Shown: piece by piece, positions 10,252-19,022 of the stretch
How the letters are laid out: every line of letters starts with the position of its first letter
How positions within the stretch are numbered: position 1 is the stretch's first letter
Origin: Pseudomonadota bacterium
Lineage (GTDB): Bacteria; Desulfobacterota; Desulfovibrionia; Desulfovibrionales; Desulfovibrionaceae
Length of the DNA: 36,336 bases
Assembly: GCA_023433925.1 (NCBI GenBank)
Contig: JAEYTO010000084.1
Span: 1-36,336, forward strand
Direction: 5' to 3'
Notes under the pieces: generated by a model
Told to the model about the DNA's origin: nothing
The model's database searches: none
Seen by the model: only the letters and a program-made list of their open reading frames with translations
Made by a program: the position numbers and the translations under genes

Positions 10252-11901
10252 CTAGAACTCGATATGCCGGGCGAGGGGCATGCGCCAGCCCGTGCCGAAG
10301 GCCCGGCGGGTGATGCGCAGGCCGGGCGGGGCCTGGCGGCGCTTGAACTCGGCCGTCGCGACCATGCGCAGCACGCGGCGCGCGGTGGGCTCGTCGAAGC
10401 CCTCGGCCACGATCTCCTCCAGGGAGCGGCGCCCCTCGATGTGCAGGGCCAGGATGGCGTCGAGCACGTCGTAGGGCGGCAGGCTGTCCTGGTCGGTCTG
10501 GTTGGGCCTAAGCTCGGCCGAAGGCGGCTTGGTCAGCACGGCCTCGGGGATGACCGGCGCGGACGAGCTCGCGTTGAGCCAGCGGGCCATGGCGTGGACC
10601 AGGGTCTTGGGCGCGTCGGAGATGACCGCCAGGCCGCCGGACATGTCGCCGTAGATGGTGCAGTAGCCCACGGCCAGCTCGCTCTTGTTGCCCGTGGTCA
10701 GGAGCATGGAGCCGAACTTGTTGGACAGGGCCATGAGCAGGTTGCCGCGGATGCGCGACTGGATGTTCTCCTCGGTCACGTCGGCGGGCAGGCCGCGAAA
10801 GGGCGCTTCCAGGGTCCAGGCAAAGGCCGACATGATCGGCTCGATGGGCAGGGTCATGGTGCGCAGGCCCAGGTTGCGCGCCAGGGCCAGGGAATCGTCG
10901 ATGCTGCCCCGGCTCGAATAGGGCGAGGGCATGAGCACGCCCAGCACGTTGTCCGGCCCCAGGGCCCGCACGGCCACCACGGCCGTGAGCGCGGAGTCGA
11001 TGCCGCCCGACAGGCCCAGGAGCACGGAGCTGAAGCCGCACTTGCGCACGTAGTCGCGGGTGCCCGTGACCAGGGCCTCGAAGGCCTCGGCCGGGCCCTC
11101 CGGGCTGGGCGACACGGGGCTGGAGCCGGCGGGCGCGGCCATGTCCACCACGGCCACGTCCTCGGCGAAGGAAGCCAGCCTGGCCAGGATGCGGCCCTGG
11201 GCGTCGAAGGCCGTGCTGCGGCCGTCGAAGAGCAGGTCGTCGTTGCCGCCGGCCTGGTTCACATAGGCCAGCGGGGTCGCGTACTTGCGGGCGATGGAGG
11301 CGAGCATGCGCTCGCGCTCGGGCTGCTTGCCCATGTGGAACGGCGAGGCCGAGAGGTTGACGATGAGGTCGGGCCTGGCCTCGGCCAGGGACTCCAGCGG
11401 ATCAAGGGCGTAGCTGGGCCTGGGCCAGAAGTCCTTGTCGTTCCAGATGTCCTCGCACACGGTCACGCCGATGCACGCGCCGTCGAGCGTGAGGAGCTTG
11501 GAGTCCTGGGAGGGCTCGAAGTAGCGCGACTCGTCGAACACGTCGTAGGTCGGCAGGAGCGTCTTGCGGAAGGCGCGCTCGACAACGCCGTCGCGCAGGA
11601 GCGCCGCCGAGTTGAACAGGGGCTTGCCGCACGCGGCCGGGTTGAGCTCCGCCGTGCCCACGAGCACGGGCGCCTGTGCCGCGAGCCTCCGGGCCAAGGC
11701 TTCCAGGGCCTCGGCCGCGCGCCTGGCGAAGGACTCGAACAGGAGCAGATCCCTGGGCGGATAGCCGGTCAGGACCATCTCCGAGGTCAGGCACAGCCGC
11801 GCTCCCAGGGCCGTGGCCTTGCGCACGGCGGCCTCGATGCGCGCGGCGTTGCCCTCGATGTCGCCCACCATGGGATTGAGCTGGATGAGCCCGAGTCGCA
11901 T
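10252..11901 (-). CDS. nadE: Glutamine-dependent NAD+ synthase
   Basis: A 549-residue two-domain enzyme that makes NAD+ from deamido-NAD+, ATP and glutamine in the cytoplasm. The N-terminal half is a nitrilase-type glutaminase: MRLGLIQLNPMVGDIEGN, the glutamate in LTSEMVLTGYPPRDLL, the lysine in FRKTLLP and the nucleophilic cysteine in GVTVCEDIW. The C-terminal half is the synthetase, with the ATP pyrophosphatase loop LGLSGGIDSALT near residue 297 and the downstream blocks TTGNKSELAVGYCT and YGDMSGGLAVISD. The ATG at 11901 matches the conserved start; another ATG 12 bases earlier is possible. No strong ribosome binding site is visible for either. It is divergent from the chemosensory operon, with a 176-base shared upstream region. 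Confidence 0.97.
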   Translation of the reverse strand: MRLGLIQLNPMVGDIEGNAARIEAAVRKATALGARLCLTSEMVLTGYPPRDLLLFESFARRAAEALEALARRLAAQAPVLVGTAELNPAACGKPLFNSAALLRDGVVERAFRKTLLPTYDVFDESRYFEPSQDSKLLTLDGACIGVTVCEDIWNDKDFWPRPSYALDPLESLAEARPDLIVNLSASPFHMGKQPERERMLASIARKYATPLAYVNQAGGNDDLLFDGRSTAFDAQGRILARLASFAEDVAVVDMAAPAGSSPVSPSPEGPAEAFEALVTGTRDYVRKCGFSSVLLGLSGGIDSALTAVVAVRALGPDNVLGVLMPSPYSSRGSIDDSLALARNLGLRTMTLPIEPIMSAFAWTLEAPFRGLPADVTEENIQSRIRGNLLMALSNKFGSMLLTTGNKSELAVGYCTIYGDMSGGLAVISDAPKTLVHAMARWLNASSSAPVIPEAVLTKPPSAELRPNQTDQDSLPPYDVLDAILALHIEGRRSLEEIVAEGFDEPTARRVLRMVATAEFKRRQAPPGLRITRRAFGTGWRMPLARHIEF

Positions 11902-12077
11902 GGCCGGCACCATAGATCAAGGGCCTTGCGCGCGCAACGCCGCCTCGCGCCGGGCCGGCCGGGCGCTCGCTTGCCGCCCGACAGCGCGGCGTGTAGTGTC
12001 AGAATATATTTCCGCCTCCGGAAAAGGCAAACCGCCCCGGCATAAGGTCGCGCGGGCGACTCCCGAGGGATTCGAGC

Positions 12078-12563
12078 ATGGCCAGGCAAACCCGCTATGT
12101 CGTCTTCAGCCTGGACGGCAACCGCTTCGCCGTCCCGCTGCACAGCGTGCGCAACGCCGAGCGCGCCGCATGGGTCACGCCCCTGCCGGGCGCGCCCGAG
12201 GTCGTCCTCGGCGTCGTGGACATCGGCGGGAGCATGGCCCCGGTGGTGGACCTGCGCCGCCGCTTCGGCCTGCCGACGCGGGAGCCGCGCGTCTCGGACC
12301 ACTTTCTCGTCGTGCGCGCGGCGGGCCGTACCATGGCCCTGCTCGTGGACGAGGTGCACGGCGTGAGCATGGCCGCCGCCTCGCGCATCACCTTGGCGGG
12401 CGAGATCTGGCCCGGCTTGGGCTATGCGGACGGCGTGGCCCGGCTGGACGGCGAGATCGTGCTCATCCACGACCTGGCCAGGCTGCTCTCCCTGGACGAG
12501 GAGCAGGCCCTGGCCGAGGCCGAGCGCAACAGCCGGAGCCGCCTTGGGGCCATGGGCGGCTAG
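12078..12563 (+). CDS. cheW: CheW-type coupling protein (first)
   Basis: A 161-residue CheW-domain protein that would link the receptor to the CheA kinase at the inner membrane. The domain runs from RYVVFSLDGNRFAVPLHSVRNAE to about residue 145, with the usual VLGVVDIGGSMAPVVDLRRRFG segment and LVVRAAGRTMALLVDEV. The ATG follows GAGGGA. It is the first gene of a plus-strand operon: CheW, CheR-TPR, CheW, receptor, CheA-REC, CheB, hybrid kinase. Two CheW proteins flanking a CheR-TPR is the arrangement of wspB-wspC-wspD in Pseudomonas, so this one would correspond to WspB. Its stop is 4 bases from the CheR start. Confidence 0.93.
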   Translation: MARQTRYVVFSLDGNRFAVPLHSVRNAERAAWVTPLPGAPEVVLGVVDIGGSMAPVVDLRRRFGLPTREPRVSDHFLVVRAAGRTMALLVDEVHGVSMAAASRITLAGEIWPGLGYADGVARLDGEIVLIHDLARLLSLDEEQALAEAERNSRSRLGAMGG

Positions 12564-12567
12564 ACTC

Positions 12568-14058
12568 ATGACGGCATTGCGCCCGGAAATTCTGGAGCAG
12601 CTCAGCGGCTTCATCGACCGGCGGCTCGGCCTGCACTTTCCCGAGAGCCGCCACAGGGAGCTGCTGCGCGGACTGGCCCGGGCCGCGACGGAGCTTGGCA
12701 TGAGCGGTCCCGAGGAGCTTGCGCGGCTGATCCTCTCGGGTCATGCGGACCAGAGGCTGCTGGACGTCCTGGCCGGGAATCTGGTCATCGGCGAGACCTA
12801 TTTCTTCCGCGACAAGCGGTTGCTGGAGCTCCTGCGCCAGGAGGTCCTGCCGGACCTGCTGCGCAAGGCGCGCGTCCAGGGCCGGGGGCTGCGCATCTGG
12901 AGCGCGGGCTGCTGCTCGGGCGAGGAGCCCTACACTCTGGCCATGATCGTCAAGGAGCTTTCGCCGGACGGCCAGCCGCCCGTGACCATCCTGGCCACGG
13001 ACCTCAACCCGCGCTTCCTGGACAAGGCCCGCAGGGGCATCTACCGCGAGTGGTCCTTCCGCGAGACTCCGGAGCGCGCCCGCCAAGCCTGGTTCCGCCC
13101 CCTGCCCGACGGCGCGTGGGAGCTGAGCCCGGAGATCCGCGCCATGGTCAGCCTGGCCAGCCTCAACCTGGCCGCGGACCCCTATCCCGCGATGGAGAAC
13201 CGCACCAATGGCCAGGACCTCATTCTCTGCCGCAACGTGCTCATGTACTTCTCGCCACGGCTCGGCCTGCGGGTCGTGAGCAAGCTCCACCGCTGCCTGG
13301 TCGAAGACGGTTTGCTCGTGGTCGGACCGAGCGAGGGCGCCCTGGTGACCCGTAGCGGCCTGTTCGGGGTGAGCCTGGGCGAGCGCGGCATCCTCTACCG
13401 TCGCGTGCCTTGTCCGCCCGATGCGCCGGCGGCCGCCGGGATGCCCGCGCCCGCGCCCGAGCCGTGGCGCCTGTCGGAACCCCCGGACACGCGCCCTTCC
13501 TCGGAGCCCGAAGCGCCCGGGCTCCTTGACAAACACGCGCGGGAAGGGGCAATCCCCATGGAACAAGCCCTGCATGACGCGCGCGCCGCCTTCGAGCGCG
13601 GCTGCTACCCCGAGGCCGGCGCGCGCCTGGCGGCAGTGGACCGCGCGCGCTTGTCCAAGCCCCAGCGCGGGCTGCTGGCTCACCTCACGGCTAGGCTGCT
13701 GGCCGGCTCCGGGGATCTGGGCAACGCCGAGAAGGCCTGCCGCGAGGCCGTCGCCGAGGACAAGATGCACGCCGGGCACCACTACCTCCTGGCGGTGATC
13801 CTCCAGGAGATGCGCCGGCTGGAGGAGGCCGTGGAGGCCTTCAGGAAGGCCCTTTATCTGGATCAGGACTTCATCCTGGCCCACTTCTCCCTGGGCATGC
13901 TCCTGGGGGAGCTGGGCAGGGAGGAAGAGAGCCGGCGCGGTTTCGAGAACGCGCTGGCCGGGCTCGCCAAGCTCGATCGGGGCAAGGTGGTGCCCGAATC
14001 CGAGGGGCTTACCGCGGGCCGGCTCACGGAAATCATCCAGGCCATGACCGGGTGCTAG
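12568..14058 (+). CDS. cheR: CheR methyltransferase with C-terminal TPR repeats
   Basis: A 496-residue protein that methylates glutamates on the chemoreceptor using S-adenosylmethionine. The N-terminal helical domain begins LEQLSGFIDRRLGLHFPES. The SAM-binding fold has LRIWSAGCCSGEEPYTLAMI and ILATDLNPRFLDKARRG, followed by ILCRNVLMYFS. After a Pro/Ala-rich linker (around residues 290-330) there are about three TPR-like helix pairs, for example HYLLAVILQEMRRLEEAVEA. CheR fused to TPR is typical of WspC and FrzF, not of flagellar chemotaxis CheR, and the TPRs usually control access to the receptor. The ATG at 12568 lies 4 bases after the cheW stop, so translation is probably coupled. Its own stop abuts the next start. 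Confidence 0.95.
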   Translation: MTALRPEILEQLSGFIDRRLGLHFPESRHRELLRGLARAATELGMSGPEELARLILSGHADQRLLDVLAGNLVIGETYFFRDKRLLELLRQEVLPDLLRKARVQGRGLRIWSAGCCSGEEPYTLAMIVKELSPDGQPPVTILATDLNPRFLDKARRGIYREWSFRETPERARQAWFRPLPDGAWELSPEIRAMVSLASLNLAADPYPAMENRTNGQDLILCRNVLMYFSPRLGLRVVSKLHRCLVEDGLLVVGPSEGALVTRSGLFGVSLGERGILYRRVPCPPDAPAAAGMPAPAPEPWRLSEPPDTRPSSEPEAPGLLDKHAREGAIPMEQALHDARAAFERGCYPEAGARLAAVDRARLSKPQRGLLAHLTARLLAGSGDLGNAEKACREAVAEDKMHAGHHYLLAVILQEMRRLEEAVEAFRKALYLDQDFILAHFSLGMLLGELGREEESRRGFENALAGLAKLDRGKVVPESEGLTAGRLTEIIQAMTGC

Positions 14059-14592
14059 ATGAGCGCAACGCCCAAGGGCCGCGAGGCCATCCTCAAAGAA
14101 CGGGCCAGACGGCTGGCCGAGCGCGGCATGGCGCGGCCAAGCGCCGAGGCCGAAGGCGGACGCGACTGGCTCCTGTTCGGCCGAGGCGGTCGGGTTTTCG
14201 GCCTGGAGACCGGATACGTGGCCGAGGCGCAGCTCCTGGGCGAGCTTCTGCCCATTCCCTGCACGCCGTCATTCATCCTGGGCGTGGCGACCGTGCGCGG
14301 CCGCGTCGTGGCCGTCACGGATCTGCCCCTGTTCCTGGGCTTGGAAGCCGGCCCGGCCACGGATGCGCCGGCCATGATCATCCTGCGGGGAGACAAGCTG
14401 GAGACGGCCCTGCTGGCCGACGCCGTCCTTGGGGTCGAGAGCCTGCCGGCCGGTCAGGTCCTCCCCGCGCCGACCAACCTGCCGCCTTCGCTCGCCGCCC
14501 TGTGCCGAGGGGTGACCGCGCGGGGCTGGCTGCTGCTCGATGCGCGGGCCCTGCTCGACGATCCCGGCCTCGCCGTCGAGGAGCGTGTTTAG
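14059..14592 (+). CDS. cheW: CheW-type coupling protein (second, WspD-like)
   Basis: A 177-residue protein with an N-terminal charged helix of about 35 residues (KGREAILKERARRLAERGMA) followed by a CheW domain from about residue 35. Typical blocks are WLLFGRGGRVFGLETGYVAE, FILGVATVRGRVVAVTDLPLF and LETALLADAVLGVESL. The Arg/Glu-rich N-terminal helix is also seen in WspD-type proteins. The ATG follows the TAG of cheR with no gap, so it is almost certainly coupled to it. The multi-hairpin repeat at 14592-14734 begins at its last base and separates it from the receptor gene, which could attenuate transcription or stabilise the upstream message. Confidence 0.9.
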   Translation: MSATPKGREAILKERARRLAERGMARPSAEAEGGRDWLLFGRGGRVFGLETGYVAEAQLLGELLPIPCTPSFILGVATVRGRVVAVTDLPLFLGLEAGPATDAPAMIILRGDKLETALLADAVLGVESLPAGQVLPAPTNLPPSLAALCRGVTARGWLLLDARALLDDPGLAVEERV

Positions 14593-14734
14593 CAGCCTGT
14601 TGAAAACAGGCTGCGCGGGCCAGGGTGGCCCGCCGGATGCGCACGGGCGCGCGGCATCCGAGAGCAAGGCCTGAGCTTTGCTCAAGCATGGCGGAGTTGA
14701 AAGGCCAGGACGGCTTTTTTCAACCATCTGTCAG
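14592..14734 (+). repeat. Multi-hairpin repeat family 2, copy B
   Basis: This is the most complete copy and folds into up to five consecutive stems: GCAGCCTGTT/AACAGGCTGC (10 pairs, 3-base loop), GCGGGCCA/TGGCCCGC (8 pairs), GGATGC/GCATCC (6 pairs), GCAAGGC/GCTTTGC (6 of 7) and GTTGAAA/TTTCAAC. Copy A (3874-4013) shares the order of blocks. Copy C (23089-23176) has the first two stems, in the opposite orientation, and a central deletion. It lies within the chemosensory operon. Confidence 0.8.
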
Positions 14735-14900
14735 GGCAGTCCGCCGCATGATTGAGCCTTGCCCGGGAGGCCAAGTCTTGCATGCGCACCGCGGGTTTGA
14801 AGGGGTCCGGACAGACATCTTCGACCGTGACGTCTGAACGACCCGGCGGCTTTGCCGCCATTTCCGAGCGACCGGGCCGAACGGCCCCGAGGAGCCTGGC
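14735..14900 (+). other. Leader of the chemoreceptor gene
   Basis: No gene is visible between the repeat and the receptor start. Just before the start is GGGCCG-AA-CGGCCC, a perfect palindrome too tight to form a full hairpin, and then GAGGAG, 7 bases from the ATG. This stretch may hold a second promoter for the downstream half of the operon; no convincing promoter boxes are seen. Confidence 0.35.
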
Positions 14901-16652
14901 ATGTCCTGGAACGATCTGAGCCTCGGACGCAAGCTTGCCGTCGGCTTTGGCGCCGTGCTCGCCCTTCTCCTGGCCATCACCGTCATCAGCTACCAGGGGC
15001 AGCGGCACACCATGGCCGACGCCCTGCGGTCCGAGCGCCATGCAAGCCTCGTCACGGAGCTGAAGGAGAAGACGGTCAACCACCTGGAATGGGCTTTGGG
15101 TGTCAGCCAAGGTCTCCTGACCCAGGACATGAGCGCCGTGGACGTGCACATCGACCCCAGGAAATGTCGTTTCGGCCTGTGGTATTACGGCCAAGGCCGC
15201 CAGGACTTGGAGGCGCTGGCTCCGAGCGCGTCGCCGGCCTTCAAGGCCTTGGAGGAGCCGCACACCCGCTTCCACAAATCCGTGCAAGGCATCCTGGACC
15301 TCTACCGACGGGCCGGCCCGGACCATGTCCAGCGCGCCAGGGAAATCTTCACTTCCGAGACATTGCCCAGCCTGGAGCGCTTCCGGGCGCTGCTTCGCGA
15401 GTTGGAGGCCGAAATCATGCGTCTGTCCGCCGACGCCTCCGAGTCCTCGGCCGCCCACTCCAAGCTCAACCTGGCCGTGGTGGCCGGAACCGGGGCCACG
15501 GCGGTCCTGCTGGGCCTGCTCCTGGCCATGGCCATCGCCCGCTCGATCACAGGTCCCTTGCGGCAGGTCGTCACCGCGGCCGACAGGATCGCCGGAGGCG
15601 ACCTGGATCAGGCCCTGCCGCTCACGGCGCGCAAGGACGAGCTCGGCTCCCTGCAAAACGCCTTCGCGCGCATGAGCGGCTCGCTCCTGGACGTGGCCAG
15701 GAGCATGGAGCGCATCGCGCGGGGCGAACTGACCCTGGAGGTGCAGCCCCAGTCGGAGCGCGACCTCATGGGCAAGGCCCTCAAGTCCATGACCGCCAAC
15801 CTCCAGGAACTGGCGCGCAAGACCCGCGAAACCGTCACCGTGCTCGCCTCCAGCGTGAGCCAGATCTCCGCCTCGGCCTCCCAGCTTTCGGCATCCTCGG
15901 CCGAGACGGCCACGGCCGTGAGCCAGACCACGGCCACCGTGGCCGAGGTCCGGCAGACCGCCCAGCTCACCAGCGAGAAGGCCAACTTCGTGGCCGAGAG
16001 CGCGCGGCGGGCCGCGGAAACCGCCCGCATGGGCGCCGGCGCCAGCGAGGAAGCCATGGAAGGCATGCGCCTCATCACCGAGAAAATGGATTTCATAGCC
16101 CAGAACATCGTCAAGCTCTCGGAAAAGAGCCAGGACATCGGCGAGATCATCGGCGCCGTGCGCGGCCTGGCCGACCAGTCCAACATCCTGGCCGTCAACG
16201 CCTCCATCGAGGCCTCCCGCGCCGGCGAGGAGGGCAAGGGCTTCGTCGTGGTGGCCGCGGAGATCCGCAGCCTGGCCGAGCAGTCCAAGGAGGCCATCCG
16301 GCAGATTCGCGCCGGGCTCGAGGACATTCAGAAGGCCACGACCTCCTCGGTCATGGCCACGGAGGAGGGCGGCAAGGCCGTGATGACCGGCCGCGACAAG
16401 GCCGCGGCCTCCCGCGAGGCCATCCTGGCCATGGCCGGAAGCGTCCAGGCGGCCAGCGAGGCCGCGGTGCAGATCGCGGCCTCGAGCAAGGAGGAGCTGG
16501 TGGGCATGGACCAGGTCGGCACGGCCATGGACAGCATCCGCCAGGCCAGCACCCAGAACCTGGAGAGCGCCAGTCAGCTGGAGGAGTCGGTCAAGGGCCT
16601 GTCGGACTTGTCCGCGGACTTGCTCAAGCTCGCGGAGCGCTACAAGGTGTAG
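14901..16652 (+). CDS. Methyl-accepting chemoreceptor with predicted periplasmic CZB-type zinc domain
   Basis: A 583-residue membrane receptor. TM1 spans about residues 11-31 and TM2 about 189-213, so residues 32-188 should be periplasmic. Within them is the pattern of a chemoreceptor zinc-binding (CZB) domain: H61 (VNHLEW), C89 (KCRFGLWYYGQG), H121 and H125 (EPHTRFH). This is the known three-His/one-Cys zinc site. A HAMP domain follows (about 214-266), then a long signalling coiled coil with the kinase-contact tip DQSNILAVNASIEA near residue 425 and FVVVAAEIRSLAEQSK. There is no C-terminal tethering pentapeptide; CheR-TPR may use another docking mode. GAGGAG precedes the ATG. It occupies the WspA position in the operon, and its stop is 2 bases from cheA. 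Zinc or oxidant sensing is inference. Confidence 0.92.
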   Translation: MSWNDLSLGRKLAVGFGAVLALLLAITVISYQGQRHTMADALRSERHASLVTELKEKTVNHLEWALGVSQGLLTQDMSAVDVHIDPRKCRFGLWYYGQGRQDLEALAPSASPAFKALEEPHTRFHKSVQGILDLYRRAGPDHVQRAREIFTSETLPSLERFRALLRELEAEIMRLSADASESSAAHSKLNLAVVAGTGATAVLLGLLLAMAIARSITGPLRQVVTAADRIAGGDLDQALPLTARKDELGSLQNAFARMSGSLLDVARSMERIARGELTLEVQPQSERDLMGKALKSMTANLQELARKTRETVTVLASSVSQISASASQLSASSAETATAVSQTTATVAEVRQTAQLTSEKANFVAESARRAAETARMGAGASEEAMEGMRLITEKMDFIAQNIVKLSEKSQDIGEIIGAVRGLADQSNILAVNASIEASRAGEEGKGFVVVAAEIRSLAEQSKEAIRQIRAGLEDIQKATTSSVMATEEGGKAVMTGRDKAAASREAILAMAGSVQAASEAAVQIAASSKEELVGMDQVGTAMDSIRQASTQNLESASQLEESVKGLSDLSADLLKLAERYKV

Positions 16653-16654
16653 CC

Positions 16655-18952
16655 ATGGGCGAAGCGGCCTTTTTGCGCAAGTTGCGCCAAGCCTTCGCGG
16701 GCGAGGCCCGGGAGCGGCTCGCGGCCATGGAGGCGGCGCTCATGGGTCTGGAGGCCTCGCCCGGCCCGCGCGGGAACGAGGCCGCCCTGATCGAGGCTTT
16801 CTACCGCGACGTGCACAGCCTCAAGGGCGCATCGCGCACCGTGGACGCCCTGGCCCTGGAGACCGTGTGCCAGCCCCTGGAGAGCGTTCTGGGCGCGCTC
16901 AAGGCAGGGCGAATCGCGGCCTCGCCCCGACTCATGGACCTCCTGCACGGGAGTCTGAAGGCGGTGGGCGACATGCTGTCCCGCTTCGACCCCGAAGCAG
17001 GCGGGCAGTCCCTTCCGCGAGCCGACGACCCGTTCCTGCTCGGGCTCGCCGCGGACCTGACCGCCGCGGCCGAGGGCCGCGAGACTTCCGCCGAGCCGCC
17101 CACCGCGCCTGCTTCGCCGGCGTCGCCCGCCGCAAGCAAGGCCAGGCCGGAGCAGGTCCCGCCGGTCGCGGCGACCTCCGGCCCGGCCAAGACCGCCGAG
17201 ATGCTGCGCCTGCCCTCCGAGCGCCTGGAGCGCCTCATGCGCGACTGCGAGGAGTTCCTGCCCGAGAAGCAGGCCCTGGCCGAGCTGACCGAGGAGGCCG
17301 CCCGACTCAGGGAAGGCCTGCGCCTCCTGCGGCGTCACATGGATCTGCTGATCGCGGCCGTGTCCCAGGGCCGCCCGGGCGAGGCGCCCGGCCAAGCGGA
17401 CGGGGAACTTTCGCCCCTGCTGGAGCGTTGCGCGGGCCTGGGCGCGGACTTGAGCGCGGCCGCCAGGGCGCACGCCATGAGCCTGGCGGCGCGGCAGCGC
17501 GGAATGTCCGCCAAGATCGACGAGCTCCTGGGCGACCTGAAGCAAGCCTTGACCGTGCCTTTCTCGCGCCTGTTCGAGCGCTTCCCCAAGATGGTCCGCG
17601 ACCTGTCCCGCGATCTGGGCAAGGAGGCCGAGCTCGTGCTCGAAAGCGAGGACCTGGAGGTGGACCGGCGCATCCTGGACCATTTACACGATCCGTTCCT
17701 GCACCTGCTGCGCAACGCCGTGGACCACGGGCTGGAGCCGCCCGCCGAGCGCAGGCTCCAGGGCAAGCCCGAGCGCGGCCGCATCGGCGTGCGCGTGCGC
17801 CTCCTGGAGCAGGACCGCATCGAGGTCGTTATCTCGGACGACGGCCGGGGCATCGACCAGGCGGCGGTGCTTGGCGCGGCGAGGTCCGCGGGCCTGATCG
17901 ATCCCGGACAGGCCGGCGGCCTGGGACAGGAGGCTGCTCTGGATCTGATCTTCCGCTCGGGCATGAGCACGAGCCTGGAGGTGACCGAGTTCTCGGGCCG
18001 GGGACTGGGCCTGCCCATCGTGCGCGAGCACGTGGAGCGGCTGGGCGGGACCCTGCGCCTGGAGAGCAGGCCGGGCCAGGGAGCCGCGTTCCACCTGTCC
18101 CTGCCGCTGTCGCTCAGCTCCTTCCCGGCCCTGGCCGTGCTGGCCGGTGGCCGGACCTTCATGCTGGCCAAGTCCAGCATCGAGCGCGTCCTCCTGCTGG
18201 ACCCCGAGGACATTCTGCGTTTCGAGGGCCGCGACGCCGTGACCCACCTGGGCTCGCCCCTGACCGTGCTCGACCTGGCGGACATCCTGGAGCTGCCCGC
18301 CTCGCCGGCCGCGCGGGAGGATGTCCAAGGCAGGGACGCGCACGTGCTCGTGGCCGTCTCGGGCCACAGGCGGCTGGTCCTGCGCGTGGACGCCCTGCTC
18401 GGCGAGCGGGAGATCATGGTCAAGCCCCTGGGCGGCCAGCTCAGGCGCGTGCGCAACGTGGCCGGGGTCACCGTGCTCGGCGACGGCCGCCTGGCGCCCA
18501 TCCTGCACGTGCCGGACCTGATCGCCTCGGGCCTGGACGCCAAGCGGTCCGGGCCTGGAGCCCGGCCGGCCCCGGCTGAGCCTCCCAGGCCAAGGAGCGT
18601 GCTCGTGGTCGAGGACTCGGTGACTTCGCGCATGCTCCTCAAGGGCATTCTCGAATCCGCGGGCTTTCGCGTGGCCACGGCCGTGGACGGGGTGGAGGCG
18701 CTCACCAGGCTGCGCGAGGCGCGGCCCGACCTGGTCGTCTCGGACGTGCAGATGCCGCGCATGGACGGGCTGGACCTGACCAGGCGCATCCGCGAGGACA
18801 AGGCCCTGGCCGGGCTGCCCGTGGTTCTGGTGACCTCCCTGGATTCCCCGCTCGACCGCGAGCGCGGCGTCGACGCGGGCGCGAGCGCCTACATTGTCAA
18901 GAGCAGCTTCGACCACGGCAACCTGCTGGAGACCGTGCGCCGGCTCATCTGA
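16655..18952 (+). CDS. cheA: CheA histidine kinase fused to a receiver (WspE/FrzE type)
   Basis: A 765-residue hybrid kinase. The HPt domain carries H54 in DVHSLKGASRT. A Pro/Ala-rich linker replaces the CheY-binding P2 domain. The dimerisation and ATP-binding domains follow, with LRNAVDHGLEPPAERR (about residue 352), DDGRGID and GRGLGLPIV. A CheW-like regulatory domain spans about 490-625. The C-terminal receiver (about 648-765) has VLVVEDS, phosphate-accepting D697 in VSDVQMPRMDG and the lysine in YIVKSS. CheA-REC fusions without P2 are characteristic of WspE and FrzE in alternative-function chemosensory pathways. The ATG at 16655 is 2 bases after the receptor stop, with AAGGTG upstream. 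Expected partners are the two CheW proteins, CheB and the downstream hybrid kinase. Confidence 0.95.
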   Translation: MGEAAFLRKLRQAFAGEARERLAAMEAALMGLEASPGPRGNEAALIEAFYRDVHSLKGASRTVDALALETVCQPLESVLGALKAGRIAASPRLMDLLHGSLKAVGDMLSRFDPEAGGQSLPRADDPFLLGLAADLTAAAEGRETSAEPPTAPASPASPAASKARPEQVPPVAATSGPAKTAEMLRLPSERLERLMRDCEEFLPEKQALAELTEEAARLREGLRLLRRHMDLLIAAVSQGRPGEAPGQADGELSPLLERCAGLGADLSAAARAHAMSLAARQRGMSAKIDELLGDLKQALTVPFSRLFERFPKMVRDLSRDLGKEAELVLESEDLEVDRRILDHLHDPFLHLLRNAVDHGLEPPAERRLQGKPERGRIGVRVRLLEQDRIEVVISDDGRGIDQAAVLGAARSAGLIDPGQAGGLGQEAALDLIFRSGMSTSLEVTEFSGRGLGLPIVREHVERLGGTLRLESRPGQGAAFHLSLPLSLSSFPALAVLAGGRTFMLAKSSIERVLLLDPEDILRFEGRDAVTHLGSPLTVLDLADILELPASPAAREDVQGRDAHVLVAVSGHRRLVLRVDALLGEREIMVKPLGGQLRRVRNVAGVTVLGDGRLAPILHVPDLIASGLDAKRSGPGARPAPAEPPRPRSVLVVEDSVTSRMLLKGILESAGFRVATAVDGVEALTRLREARPDLVVSDVQMPRMDGLDLTRRIREDKALAGLPVVLVTSLDSPLDRERGVDAGASAYIVKSSFDHGNLLETVRRLI

Positions 18953-19022
18953 GCCGGCGTGCCCGGAACAAGGCGGCATGTCAGACAACCAAGCCACCAC
19001 GCGCCGACCCTCGGGAGGCGCC

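Noticed and set aside
14852..16654. An apparent 600-residue N-terminal extension of CheA
   Set aside because: This stretch is a frame-shadow of the chemoreceptor gene, with Arg/Gly/His-rich nonsense composition. CheA homology begins at the ATG at 16655.
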